A DNA stretch of 64,000 nucleotides from Maricaulis sp. (GTDB lineage: Bacteria; Pseudomonadota; Alphaproteobacteria; Caulobacterales; Maricaulaceae), in NCBI RefSeq assembly GCF_017642925.1, contig NZ_JAEPOL010000012.1:62001-126000 (forward strand). The letters are read 5' to 3'. The notes beneath the pieces are model-generated. The model searched no databases. It saw only the letters and a program-made list of their open reading frames with translations, and was not told the origin of the DNA. A program made the translations under genes and the position numbers. Of this stretch, positions 34,735 to 43,501 are shown in pieces; position 1 is the stretch's first letter; the number at the start of each line of letters is the position of its first letter.

Positions 34735-34824
34735 ATGCAATTCATCCTGGCCTTTGCGGTCGTGCTCACCGGGCTCGCCGCCTTTATCTACCGCCGCGAA
34801 AGCCGACGGCAGCAACACCGGTAA
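34735..34824 (+). CDS. 29-residue single-span membrane peptide
   Basis: A short reading frame encoding MQFILAFAVVLTGLAAFIYR and nine more mostly basic or polar residues: one hydrophobic helix followed by a positively charged tail, so the C-terminus should face the cytoplasm. A strong ribosome site, GGAGGGGAC, stands directly before the ATG. No family can be assigned at this length. It lies 67 nt upstream of the creatininase-family gene on the same strand. Confidence 0.6.
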   Translation: MQFILAFAVVLTGLAAFIYRRESRRQQHR

Positions 34825-34890
34825 CGCACGCTTGCGTGCGGACCATTGTCCGGTTTAGCTCCTGCGGAACAATTCTCCGGGGAGGCCGAC

Positions 34891-35673
34891 ATGCTCCTGC
34901 ACCACGCATCCTGGCCCGAAGTCGAGGCCTATCTGAAACGCTGCAAGGGCATCGTGATTCCGATCGGTTCGACGGAACAGCACGGGCCGAACGGGCTTGT
35001 CGGCACGGACGCGATCTGTCCGGAAGTCATCGCCGCGGAAGCCGGCGCCGAGAGCGGCTTCCTGATCGGGCCGACCTTCAATGTCGGTATCGCCCAGCAT
35101 CACCTCGCCTTTCCCGGCTCGATGACGCTGCGTCCCTCGACCATGATCGCCGCGCTGAACGACTGGATCGAGAGCCTGACGCGGCACGGGTTCGACCGGA
35201 TCTATTTCCTCAACGGCCATGGCGGCAACATCACCACGATCAACGCCGCCTTCGCCGAATACTACGCCAATTTCTCGCTCGACGCGGCGGCCTGCCCGGT
35301 CCGTCTGAGCCAGCGTAACTGGTGGGAACTGCCCGGCGTGGGCGATACCTGCCGCAATCTCTTCCCGGTCGGCGACGGCATGCATGCCACCGCCTCGGAA
35401 GTCGCCGTGACCTATTATGCGCACCCGCAGGCCGTGAAGACGGTGGAGATGTCGCCGAAGATCGCGCCGACGGGCAGTTTCACCGACGCCGCCGACTATC
35501 GCCGCAACTTCCCGGACGGCCGGATCGGCTCCGACCCGTCCCAGGCCACGGCCGAAAAGGGCGCCGAGATCGTCGCCGTCTCCAGGGGCGCGCTGATCGC
35601 CGAGCTCATCGCCTTCTTTGGTGTCCAGCCCCTAGGTCGTGGACTCATAACTTCTGGCCCAGAGGCGGATTGA
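34891..35673 (+). CDS. Creatininase family protein, C-terminus replaced by IS insertion
   Basis: A 260-residue amidohydrolase of the creatininase family, which opens lactam or formamide rings with two metal ions. The metal-site residues are visible: GSTEQHGPNGLVGTDA, NVGIAQHHLAFPGS, LNGHGGNITT and GDGMHATASE. An IS5-family element is inserted at codon 248, so the last 12 residues and stop now come from IS end sequence. Joining both flanks restores an ancestral ending PLARAAE and stop at 36487-36489 (253 residues). The catalytic core is intact, so activity may survive. Start is ATG 34891 with GGGGAGG upstream. Confidence 0.88.
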   Translation: MLLHHASWPEVEAYLKRCKGIVIPIGSTEQHGPNGLVGTDAICPEVIAAEAGAESGFLIGPTFNVGIAQHHLAFPGSMTLRPSTMIAALNDWIESLTRHGFDRIYFLNGHGGNITTINAAFAEYYANFSLDAAACPVRLSQRNWWELPGVGDTCRNLFPVGDGMHATASEVAVTYYAHPQAVKTVEMSPKIAPTGSFTDAADYRRNFPDGRIGSDPSQATAEKGAEIVAVSRGALIAELIAFFGVQPLGRGLITSGPEAD

Positions 35674-36398
35674 GGCGAGGGCGACTGCGGCTAGGAAGTT
35701 CCTGGCGAGCTTGTCGAAGCGTGTTGCGCATCGGCGGAAGTGTTTGAGTTTGCAGAAGAAGCGCTCGACCAGATTGCGCTGTCTGTAGATCGGTTTGGAG
35801 ACGGACCGCTGAACCTTTCGATCCCTCTGGGTCGGGATGTGGGCTGTCGCACCGATGGCCTCGATGCCGTCGACCAAGGCGCGGGCGTCATACCCGCGGT
35901 CGGCGACGACATGACGGGCCCGTGTCAGGCTGGCGATCAGCTCGGCGCCAACGCCCTTGTCTGAGGCCTGTCCCTGAGACAGCCCCAGACGGATGGGCAG
36001 CCCGTATTCGTCGACTATGGCGTGGATCTTGGTGCTCAGTCCCCCACGAGAGAGACCGATGGCGTGATCCGGGCCCCCTTTTTTCCACCGGCGGCGTGCT
36101 GGTGGGCGCGGATGATCGAACTGTCGATGAAGGCCATGGATTCGGGCGACTGCTCGGACAGGGCCTTGAAAACACTGCCCCAGACCCCGGCCTTCGCCCA
36201 GCGGTTGAAGCGATTGTAGACGGTGGTGTACGGGCCGTACCGACCCGGCAAGTCCCGCCAGGGCGAACCCGTGCGAAGGATGTAGAATATCCCGTTGAGA
36301 ACCCGGCGATCATCTGTGCGCGGTACCCCACGCGGCTTGTTCGGCAAGAGCGGCGCGATAATCGCCCACTCCGCATCGCTCAAATCAAAACGGGCCAT
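35632..36398 (-). CDS. IS5-family (IS427-type) transposase with -1 frameshift
   Basis: Two overlapping frames encode one DDE transposase. OrfA (36398 to 36036, 120 residues) starts MARFDLSDAEWAIIAPLLP and contains the first catalytic Asp in FIDSSIIRAHQHA. A slippery A6G5 run at 36074-36084 (minus strand) allows a -1 shift into the second frame. That frame supplies VVADRGYDA (second Asp) and RQRNLVERFFCKLKHFRR (Glu), ending at 35632 for about 255 residues in all. Both frames are free of other stops, so the element may still be active. The stop TAG is formed by the duplicated target CTAG. Confidence 0.9.
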
Positions 36399-36468
36399 GA
36401 TCCAACTCCTCCAAGGAGCTTGAATCACGGCCCGAGTGATTTGGGAATCCGGTTTATGGGTACAGAAC
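35636..36468. mobile_element. IS5-family insertion sequence, IS427-type, about 833 bp
   Basis: The element is bounded by imperfect inverted repeats (left begins GTCGTGGACTCATAA; right, read inward from the other strand, GGTTCTGTACCCATAAA) and by a CTAG target duplication at 35632-35635 and 36469-36472. It carries one transposase gene split by a programmed frameshift. It sits in the last codons of the creatininase-family gene. CTAG is palindromic, so the exact ends could shift by one base. Confidence 0.9.
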
Positions 36469-36501
36469 CTAGCGCGCGCAGCCGAGTAGGCCGGCCAGCC
36501 T

Positions 36502-36954
36502 CTAAGCTGTCAGAAGCCCGGCGAGCCGTTTCTCGATCTTGTCGACCGGCTCGTTGATCACGTCCACAGGCTCCTCGATCAGGCATTCGGCCAGGTCGTC
36601 GGAGAATTGCGAGCGCGCCTCGCCCAGCGCCTTGTCCGGCGCCATGACAACAAGGCGGTCGAATTTCTTCTCCGCGCAAGCCTTGTTGAGATACTCGACA
36701 ACCTCGTCGACAAAGCGCTCCTTGGCCTGCTGGTGAAAGTCGGTCTCGCTGACCGCCGAGCGGCCGTGAGCAGGGTCGGGGAAACGGCCCGGCCTGTCCT
36801 CGCCCTGATCGCGATCGGGCGGATTGTCGATGCCCAGCGTCTCGACCAGTTTCAGATTGGGCTGGTCGTCGAACCCTTCATTGCGCCAGATCAACGCCTT
36901 GCCGCCGTCGAAAGCGGCAAGCCAGGTCACGGTGTCTATCAATGGCTTCTTCAT
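36502..36954 (-). CDS. Host-attachment / baeRF-like family protein
   Basis: A 150-residue protein of the family once named protein required for attachment to host cells, related to archaeo-eukaryotic release-factor-like (baeRF) domains. Markers: TVTWLAAFDGGKALIWRNEG, the central ETDFHQQAKERFVDEVVEYL and FDRLVVMAPDKALGEAR. Start is ATG 36954 with a near-perfect AAGGAGGTGG 6 nt upstream, implying strong translation. Biochemical role unknown; a ribosome or translation-stress role is a family-level inference. Confidence 0.88.
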   Translation of the reverse strand: MKKPLIDTVTWLAAFDGGKALIWRNEGFDDQPNLKLVETLGIDNPPDRDQGEDRPGRFPDPAHGRSAVSETDFHQQAKERFVDEVVEYLNKACAEKKFDRLVVMAPDKALGEARSQFSDDLAECLIEEPVDVINEPVDKIEKRLAGLLTA

Positions 36955-37208
36955 GGACGTCCACCTCCTTGCTACGCCAGATATCTGGGCATCAATGCCT
37001 GCACCCGGCAAGGGTTTTGAAAAACGCATAGTGTCGCAGCCCGTTCCGGCCACAGCTTGCGTCAAGGCTCCGCGCGCGCTTAGCTCGCAGGTGGAGCCGA
37101 AGGTAGACCGTTCGCGCGGCGGAGACGGCGACACATAAGTTTCATTTCTCCGTCCACGGCCGATCCGATATAGGCCCGGCGGACACGACCTCACGGAGGG
37201 AACACGCC

Positions 37209-37679
37209 ATGAAGACCGTCTACTGCCTCGCTTTCGCCCTGGCGATCGCTGCCTGTTCCGCCCCGCAGGAGGATGGCGAGACGGCTGCCGCCGGCGGCTA
37301 TGACGCTGAAAATCTGGCGACGTCGCAAGCCTGTTTTGCCGACACGCCCTCGGCCCATCTGGAGCCCGGACAGACGCTGATCGAGCGGGGTCCCTCCGGC
37401 ATGGTCCTCGTCTCGCACGCCCGCGGCGGGGCGCCGGCCGACTATGCCTTCAACATCGTCAGCCTGCCCGAAGCCCAGCGCCAGCAGATCGATGCGGCCG
37501 CGGCCGACTTCTTCCGCGCGGCCGGCGAGCTCTATGACGTGAACACCGACGCCGTGATCTACCACCGCTCCCGCGACGGCGCTTTCTGTGCCGTCGTCCG
37601 CGACGATGCGGCGGGCCAGGCGCTGGTCGATGCTGCAGAAGCGGTCGACGCCGCGCGCCCCGAAACGACGGACGAATAG
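37209..37679 (+). CDS. Small lipoprotein, unknown function
   Basis: A 156-residue lipoprotein: signal MKTVYCLAFALAIAAC with the lipobox Cys at residue 16. The mature part has two further cysteines (SQACFAD and AFCAVVRDD) that might form a disulfide. No family recognised. It ends 2 nt before the convergent Rieske gene. Confidence 0.78.
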   Translation: MKTVYCLAFALAIAACSAPQEDGETAAAGGYDAENLATSQACFADTPSAHLEPGQTLIERGPSGMVLVSHARGGAPADYAFNIVSLPEAQRQQIDAAAADFFRAAGELYDVNTDAVIYHRSRDGAFCAVVRDDAAGQALVDAAEAVDAARPETTDE

Positions 37680-37681
37680 GG

Positions 37682-38017
37682 TCAGGCGGCGCGGATAATG
37701 CCGCCTGTCACCTCGACGGCAATCGCTATCAGCCGGTCACCCGCCGCCGGGCCGCCGGTGCAGCGGCCGTCTTCCACGTCGAAACTGGCGCCATGAACCG
37801 GGCAGACCAGCGTCTCGCCCTTGTGCAGCAGGCCCCGCCCGTCCGGCAGGGTGAGCGGCAGGCCGGCATGCGGACACAGGTTCGACCAGGCGGTCACCTG
37901 TGTACCACGCCGCACGATCAGGACGGCCCCCTTCTCCCAGGCCGCGGACCGGGCACCGGGATCGGGAATCTCGTCCAGCCGGGCGAGCTCGGTTCCTGCC
38001 GGCGGTTTCGGTCTCAT
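37682..38017 (-). CDS. Rieske 2Fe-2S domain protein
   Basis: A 111-residue stand-alone Rieske domain. The cluster ligands are Cys48 and His50 in NLCPHAGLPL and Cys72 and His75 in LVCPVHGASF. Lengthwise it matches small Rieske ferredoxins of dioxygenase or nitrite-reductase type. It is the last gene of tsaD-gpsA-yciI-rieske, overlapping the YciI gene by 4 nt (ATGA); its redox partner is not evident. Confidence 0.92.
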   Translation of the reverse strand: MRPKPPAGTELARLDEIPDPGARSAAWEKGAVLIVRRGTQVTAWSNLCPHAGLPLTLPDGRGLLHKGETLVCPVHGASFDVEDGRCTGGPAAGDRLIAIAVEVTGGIIRAA

Positions 38018-38310
38018 GCCGCCGTGTCGAGCGGCGGTTTGACCAGCCAGCGCCAGGGTGCGATCTCGACCCGCTCGAACAGGCCGGCACGGCCATAGGG
38101 GTCTTCCGCCAGCCAGGCATCCAGCGCGTCCCGGTCGGCCATGTCGGCAATGATCAGCGAACCGGCCATGTCCCCGGCCTCGTCGAGCCAGGGGCCGGCC
38201 GCCTTCACCGCATCGCCGGCCGCGTTGAGCCAGGCGATATGGTCATTGCGATTGGCCAGGCGCACATCCAGCGCGCCGGGCCGGTCCCAGGTGTGGATGA
38301 GGAAAAGCAT
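38014..38310 (-). CDS. YciI-like protein
   Basis: A 98-residue YciI-family protein: [17 protein letters not shown], then HIAWLNAAGDAVKAAGPWLD, and the SLIIADMADRDALDAWLAED strand-helix, with PYGRAGLFERVEIAPWRW closing. The conserved His and Asp typical of the family are present. It starts inside the gpsA stop codon (TGATG) and overlaps the Rieske gene. Enzymatic role in this family is poorly defined. Confidence 0.9.
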   Translation of the reverse strand: MLFLIHTWDRPGALDVRLANRNDHIAWLNAAGDAVKAAGPWLDEAGDMAGSLIIADMADRDALDAWLAEDPYGRAGLFERVEIAPWRWLVKPPLDTAA

Positions 38311-39311
38311 CAGGCGGTCTCCAGGGTGAAGGGGCGCGACAGCAGCGCCTCGATCGCGTCGTCGACACCGGTGCGGCCCGCCAGGATATCGTCGACCGCC
38401 TCGCAGATCGGCATCTCGACGCCATGCCGTTTCGCCAGCGCAACGACCGCCGGCGCACTCGCCACGCCCTCGGTGACCGCCCGGCGGCTGGCGAGAATAT
38501 CGTCCAGCGACACGCCACGCCCCAGCGCCAGTCCGCAGGACATGTTGCGCGATTGCGGCGAGGAACAGGTCAGCACCAGATCGCCCAGACCGCACAGCCC
38601 GGCCAGCGTTTCACGCCGGGCGCCCATGGCCACGCCCAGCCGCGTCATCTCGGCAAAGCCGCGCGAGATCAGCGCCGCATGCGCCGACTTGCCCAGGCCC
38701 TTGCCCTCGGAAATGCCGCAGGCGATCGCCAGCACATTCTTCACCGCGCCGCCGATCTCGGCACCGATCAGGTCAGTCACCAGATAGGGCCGGAACCGGC
38801 TTGTCCCCAGCGCCTCGATCAGGTCATTGCCGATCTTTTCATCGGCGCAGGCCAGGGTCACGGCCGTCGGCAGACCCTGGGCGGTATCGATGGCGAAACT
38901 CGGTCCGGACAGCACCGCCGGCACGGCTCGCGGAATGGTCGCGCCCAGCACATCCGTCATCAGCGACAGGGAGGACTGTTCGATACCCTTTGCGCACAGA
39001 ATGAGGGGCAAACCGTCACGCGCATAGGGCGCGAATGTTTCCAGTACGCGACGCAAATGTTGCGCGGGCGCGACAGCAAGGACGGCTTCGCAGGCATCCA
39101 GATCGGAAATCGCCGTCACCGCCTCGATCGACGGTTCGAGTGTCACTTCGGGCAGGAAAACCGTGTTCTGGCGTTTCGTATTGATCGCGTCGGCCACATC
39201 CTGCTCGAAGGACCAGAGCAGCACGTCCCGGCCCGCCTTGGCAGCCGTCTGGGCAAGGGCCGTCCCCCAGGCGCCGGCGCCGATGACGCCGATGGTCTGA
39301 TAGTCGCTCAC
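38310..39311 (-). CDS. gpsA: NAD(P)+ glycerol-3-phosphate dehydrogenase
   Basis: This 333-residue enzyme reduces dihydroxyacetone phosphate to sn-glycerol-3-phosphate for phospholipid synthesis. Signatures are [14 protein letters not shown] (NAD binding), [15 protein letters not shown] and the catalytic Lys in [14 protein letters not shown]. The start is GTG 39311 (encoding [13 protein letters not shown]), which forms a GTGA overlap with the tsaD stop; an upstream open extension lies inside tsaD. Confidence 0.95.
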   Translation of the reverse strand: MSDYQTIGVIGAGAWGTALAQTAAKAGRDVLLWSFEQDVADAINTKRQNTVFLPEVTLEPSIEAVTAISDLDACEAVLAVAPAQHLRRVLETFAPYARDGLPLILCAKGIEQSSLSLMTDVLGATIPRAVPAVLSGPSFAIDTAQGLPTAVTLACADEKIGNDLIEALGTSRFRPYLVTDLIGAEIGGAVKNVLAIACGISEGKGLGKSAHAALISRGFAEMTRLGVAMGARRETLAGLCGLGDLVLTCSSPQSRNMSCGLALGRGVSLDDILASRRAVTEGVASAPAVVALAKRHGVEMPICEAVDDILAGRTGVDDAIEALLSRPFTLETA

Positions 39312-40441
39312 GCTTTGGGTCCTTTTCGTCCGGATCCGATCACGGGGGCCAGCTTGGCCGAGGCCGCGTCCAATGGCCAGCGCGCCCGCGCCGGCGCGTC
39401 GAGCCCGTCGGTCTCGCCGCGCGCCAGCCGCTCCAGCCCTGCCAGGGCGATCATGGCGGCGTTGTCGGTACACCATTTCATCGGCGGCGCGATCAGGCGG
39501 AAACCTTCCTGTGCGGCAGCAGCTTCCAAAGCCGTGCGCACAGCCCGATTGGCGGCAACCCCGCCCGCCACGACCAGCGGCCGCGGCGTCGCAACATCCG
39601 GATAATCCTCGGCAAACTGCGCCATCGCCCGCCGGGCCCGGCTCGCGAGCGCTGTCGCAATCGCGGCCTGGACCGATGCGGCCAGATCCGCCTTGTCCTG
39701 CGCAGACGGTGCATCCAGCCCGTCCCAGATCTGCCGGGCGGCCGTCTTCAGTCCGGCAAAGGAGAAGTCGCAGCCCGGCTTGCCCTTCAACGGCGTGGGC
39801 AGGTCGAACCGGTTCGCATCGCCGGCCTCGGCACAGCGCTCCAGTGCCGGACCGCCCGGGAAGCCCAGACCCAGCACTTTCGCCGTCTTGTCGAAGGCTT
39901 CACCGGCGGCATCGTCCAGGGTCGAGCCGAGGCGGTGATAGACGCCCACGGCTTCGGCAATCAGCAACTGGGTATGCCCGCCGGACACGAGCAGCAGGAG
40001 ATAGGGGAAATCGAGATTTTCGCTCAGGCGCGGCGACAGGGCGTGGCCTTCAAGATGGTTGACCGCGATCAACGGCTTGCCCGCCCCCAGAGCGAGTCCC
40101 TTCGCCGTCATCAACGCGGCCATCACCCCGCCGATCAGACCGGGACCCGATGTCGCAGCCACCCCGTCCAGCGCGTCCAGCGGCAGACCGGCCTCGGCCA
40201 GCGCCGCCGCCGCGAGACCGTCCATCGCCTCGGCATGGGCGCGGGCCGCAATCTCGGGAACCACGCCGCCAAAGGGCGCATGGGCCTCTGTCTGGCCGAG
40301 CACGAGATCGGCCAGCACCTCGATCCGGCCATCGGGATGACGGCGCAGGATCGCGGCAGCGGTCTCGTCACAGCTCGACTCCAGACCGAGCACGGTGAGT
40401 TCGCCTGGTTGCGCGGATGCGGATGCGGGGGCTAAGTCCAT
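39308..40441 (-). CDS. tsaD: tRNA N6-threonylcarbamoyladenosine synthase TsaD
   Basis: A 377-residue ASKHA-fold metalloenzyme, the catalytic subunit of t6A37 formation. [15 protein letters not shown], the metal-binding histidines in [21 protein letters not shown] and [13 protein letters not shown] are all present. It is divergent from hemC with 36 nt between starts and is the first gene of tsaD-gpsA-yciI-rieske. TsaE of the same pathway is encoded at 4903-5370. Confidence 0.96.
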   Translation of the reverse strand: MDLAPASASAQPGELTVLGLESSCDETAAAILRRHPDGRIEVLADLVLGQTEAHAPFGGVVPEIAARAHAEAMDGLAAAALAEAGLPLDALDGVAATSGPGLIGGVMAALMTAKGLALGAGKPLIAVNHLEGHALSPRLSENLDFPYLLLLVSGGHTQLLIAEAVGVYHRLGSTLDDAAGEAFDKTAKVLGLGFPGGPALERCAEAGDANRFDLPTPLKGKPGCDFSFAGLKTAARQIWDGLDAPSAQDKADLAASVQAAIATALASRARRAMAQFAEDYPDVATPRPLVVAGGVAANRAVRTALEAAAAQEGFRLIAPPMKWCTDNAAMIALAGLERLARGETDGLDAPARARWPLDAASAKLAPVIGSGRKGPKA

Positions 40442-40477
40442 GGCTGACCGATAGCCTCAAGACCGGGATCCTGCAAC

Positions 40478-41443
40478 GTGAAGCCGCCGTCCACGCCCCA
40501 GCCCATCGCCACCCGCCGCTCGCCGCTCGCCCTGGTCCAGGCCCGCGATGTCCAGGCCCGCCTCATTGCCGCCTGCGGGCTCGACGTCGAGGAAGGCGAA
40601 CGGCTTTTCCCCATTCTGGGCCTGGTGAGCACCGGCGACCGGATCCAGGACCGCACCCTGCTGGAAGCGGGCGGCAAGGGGCTTTTCACCAAGGAAATCG
40701 ACGAGGCCCAGCTGGCCGGTGAGGCGGCATTCGCCGTGCATTCCATGAAGGATGTCCCGACCGAGCTGCCTGAAGGGCTCGCCCTGGGCGCCATTCTCGA
40801 ACGGGAAGACCCGCGCGACATGCTGCTGGCCCGCGGTGGCGAGACCCGTCTGGCCGACCTGCCCGAAGGCGTGACCATCGGCACAGCCAGCCTGCGCCGG
40901 CAGGCGCAGCTGCTGCATGCCCGCCCGGACCTGACCATCGTGCCCCTGCGCGGCAATGTCGATACCCGGCTTGGCCGGCTGCGCGATGGCGAGATCTACG
41001 CGACCTTTCTCGCCCGCGCCGGGCTGAACCGGCTCGGACGGGACGAGGCACAGCGTGCGCCCCTGGCGATGGACGAGATGCTGCCGGCCGCCGCGCAGGC
41101 GGCCGTCGGTGTGGCGGTCCGCACGGATGACGCCGAGGCCCGCGCCTGGCTGGCTCCGCTCAATCACCCGGCGACAGAGCTTGCGATTGTCGCAGAACGT
41201 GCTTTTCTTAGAAAACTGGATGGGTCTTGCCGCACCCCGATTGCGGCCCATCTTAATAATGTATCAATGGATTTCACCGGCGAAGTCCTGACACCTGATG
41301 GCCAGTATCGCTGGCGTGAACAGTCCCGGATCGACATGACCACAGCCTCCCTCACCGACGCCGACACCGCCGGCCAGGCCCTGGGCGAGGCTGTACGTGC
41401 GGCCGCCGGAGACCGCCTTGCGGAGGTTCTCGGTACGGCATGA
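40478..41443 (+). CDS. hemC: Hydroxymethylbilane synthase
   Basis: This 321-residue enzyme (porphobilinogen deaminase) joins four porphobilinogens into hydroxymethylbilane. Family blocks ATRRSPLALVQA, AVHSMKDVPTELPEG, GTASLRRQAQL and the dipyrromethane-cofactor Cys in LDGSCRTPIAAH are present. Start is GTG 40478. It overlaps hemD by 4 nt (ATGA), opening a heme operon that also encodes Mic60. Confidence 0.96.
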   Translation: MKPPSTPQPIATRRSPLALVQARDVQARLIAACGLDVEEGERLFPILGLVSTGDRIQDRTLLEAGGKGLFTKEIDEAQLAGEAAFAVHSMKDVPTELPEGLALGAILEREDPRDMLLARGGETRLADLPEGVTIGTASLRRQAQLLHARPDLTIVPLRGNVDTRLGRLRDGEIYATFLARAGLNRLGRDEAQRAPLAMDEMLPAAAQAAVGVAVRTDDAEARAWLAPLNHPATELAIVAERAFLRKLDGSCRTPIAAHLNNVSMDFTGEVLTPDGQYRWREQSRIDMTTASLTDADTAGQALGEAVRAAAGDRLAEVLGTA

Positions 41444-42177
41444 CGGTTCTGGTGACACGCGGATGGCCCGGCGCCGAACGCACCGCTGCAGGCCTGCGGC
41501 GGATGGGTATCGACCCCATTGTGTCGCCGGTTCTGGATATCAATTTCCGGGCGCGTATCGATGTCGACCTGACGGGCACGCAGGCGCTCGTCTTTACCAG
41601 CGCCAATGGCGTGCGGGCCTGGGGGCCGCGCCGGCCGGAACGGGACCTGCCCGTTTTCGCTGTCGGTGATGCCACGGCCGACGCCGCCCGCGATATCGGC
41701 TTCAAGAAGGTCTTCACCGCCAAGGGCGATGTCGAGGCTTTGGCCCGGCTGATCATCCGCAAGCTGAAACCGGCCGATGGTGATCTCCTGCATGTGCGCG
41801 GCATCCATGTCGCGGGCGATCTGAACGGCGCGCTGAAACCGCACGGGTTCCGGGTGCATGACGCGATCGGCTATGGGGCCGTCGCCGTCGATACGCTGGG
41901 CGAGGAAGCCATCGCGGCGATCGTCTCCGGCGCACCGGTTTCGGTACTCATCCATTCGGCGCGAAGCGCAAAGACCTTCCTCGACCTGCTGCGCAAATTC
42001 GGCCTGCACCACTGGCTGGGCTCGGTCACGGTCTACGGCATTTCCGCCAACGCGCTGTCGCCACTGGAGGGTGCCGGTTTCGGCGCCCTTATTGCCGCGC
42101 CCCGACCTAATGAGGACGCGCTTCTTGCCCTCCTGGACGAGACCTCGGAACTGGCGCGCGCTTCCAACGCGTCCTAA
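41440..42177 (+). CDS. hemD: Uroporphyrinogen-III synthase
   Basis: A 245-residue HemD-fold enzyme that cyclises hydroxymethylbilane with inversion of ring D. HemD is poorly conserved; recognisable here are TRGWPGAERTAAGLRRMG near the N-terminus, ALVFTSANGVRAW, FAVGDATADAARDIGF and the C-terminal half with LIHSARSAKTF and VYGISANALSPL. Position between hemC and the mic60-hemY pair supports it. Confidence 0.92.
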   Translation: MTVLVTRGWPGAERTAAGLRRMGIDPIVSPVLDINFRARIDVDLTGTQALVFTSANGVRAWGPRRPERDLPVFAVGDATADAARDIGFKKVFTAKGDVEALARLIIRKLKPADGDLLHVRGIHVAGDLNGALKPHGFRVHDAIGYGAVAVDTLGEEAIAAIVSGAPVSVLIHSARSAKTFLDLLRKFGLHHWLGSVTVYGISANALSPLEGAGFGALIAAPRPNEDALLALLDETSELARASNAS

Positions 42178-42208
42178 GCTGGGCGAAACACGCGAATCAC
42201 GGGCCGAC

Positions 42209-43501
42209 ATGGCTGATCCCAACGACACTCTCGACCCCGAACCCGTCGATGCCGAGTTCGAGCCGGCGGATGATTCCCGCCCGGCCGGAAAGCCTGTGCG
42301 CAAAGGTCCGGGCTGGCTGTCGCTGTTCACGGTGTTCCTGCTGGCCAGTGCAGCAGGCGGTGCCATCGGCTATGCCGGGCAGACCTATTTCGGCGCGCCG
42401 GCCCCGTCTGACGATGGCGCGGCGGCAGAACGGGCCGCCCTCACGGATGCGATCACGGCACTGGAAAGCCGCCTGGCTACGATTGAGGATCGGCTTCCCG
42501 AAGGCGATCTGTCGGCCATCATGCAAGCCCTGGAAGCCAGCGACCAGACCGATATTGCCCCGCTGGAAGCGCGGCTGACCGCTCTGGAAAACGCGCCGAC
42601 TGCCGCAGCCGGCAGCGCTTTCGACCCGGCGCCGCTGGAACGGCGGCTCGACCGGCTGGAAGCCGCGATCGCCGATGTCGATGCTCTTGCCAACCAGGCG
42701 CTCGACGGGGCCCAGGCCTCGACCGCCAACAGCATCGATCCGCAAGTCCTGCAGAACATTACCCAGCGCCTCGCCGCACTCGAACAGGCCGGCGATACCG
42801 GCAGTACAACACCCGCCGCCAGCTTCGAGGATCCGGCACCGCAGATCGAGGCGCTCAATGCCCGGATTGCCGGACTGGAAAGCGATCTCTCGGCGCTCGA
42901 CAATGAGCTCGGCGAAACCCGCTCCCTGGCCGAGACCGCCCGTTCGGCGGCCGATAACGCAACACGCACCGCTGAGACGACCGGCGGCGATGATGCACGC
43001 GCCTCACGGACACTCGCGGCCCGCGCCCTGGCGCTTACAGCCCTGCGCGAAATCGCAATGACGGGTGAGGGCTTCGAGGCCGAACGCGCCGCCCTTGCAC
43101 GTCTGTGGCGCGACAATGCCGATCTGGAAGCGCTGGCGCCTGTCGCACGCGCCGGTGTTCCGACACTCGACCAGCTGGCCGCCAATTATCCCGGCAGTGT
43201 CATTCGCGAAGCTGCCGGGCCCGGGCGCATCTTTTTCGGCCTGATCGAAGTGCGCCAGGCCGAGGCCGGCGATGACGAGACCGGCGCGCTGGCGATCACC
43301 GCCCTGGCCGAAGACCGGCTGTCGCAGGACGATCTGGACGGCGCCATCGCCCTGACCGAACGCCTGGAAGGCGAGGCGCTCGAGGCCGCGCGGGACTGGC
43401 TGATCTCGGCACGCGCCCGCCAGGACCTCGATCTCCGCCTGACCCGGCTGCGCCAGGCGCTCGCCGAAGATGCCACTGCGCAGGGAGCCGATCCGCTATG
43501 A
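42209..43501 (+). CDS. Alphaproteobacterial Mic60 (mitofilin) homologue
   Basis: A 430-residue inner-membrane protein: a short acidic N-terminus, one membrane helix (GWLSLFTVFLLASAAGGAIGYA), a long coiled-coil region (residues 75-270, with repeated LxxRLxxLExx) and a C-terminal mitofilin-like domain (ALTALREIAMTGEGFEAER, APVARAGVPTLDQLAANYP). Mitochondrial Mic60 shapes crista junctions; alphaproteobacterial homologues shape intracytoplasmic membranes and are typically encoded next to hemY. Start at ATG 42209; the open frame back to 41858 lies within hemD. It overlaps hemY by 4 nt. Confidence 0.9.
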   Translation: MADPNDTLDPEPVDAEFEPADDSRPAGKPVRKGPGWLSLFTVFLLASAAGGAIGYAGQTYFGAPAPSDDGAAAERAALTDAITALESRLATIEDRLPEGDLSAIMQALEASDQTDIAPLEARLTALENAPTAAAGSAFDPAPLERRLDRLEAAIADVDALANQALDGAQASTANSIDPQVLQNITQRLAALEQAGDTGSTTPAASFEDPAPQIEALNARIAGLESDLSALDNELGETRSLAETARSAADNATRTAETTGGDDARASRTLAARALALTALREIAMTGEGFEAERAALARLWRDNADLEALAPVARAGVPTLDQLAANYPGSVIREAAGPGRIFFGLIEVRQAEAGDDETGALAITALAEDRLSQDDLDGAIALTERLEGEALEAARDWLISARARQDLDLRLTRLRQALAEDATAQGADPL

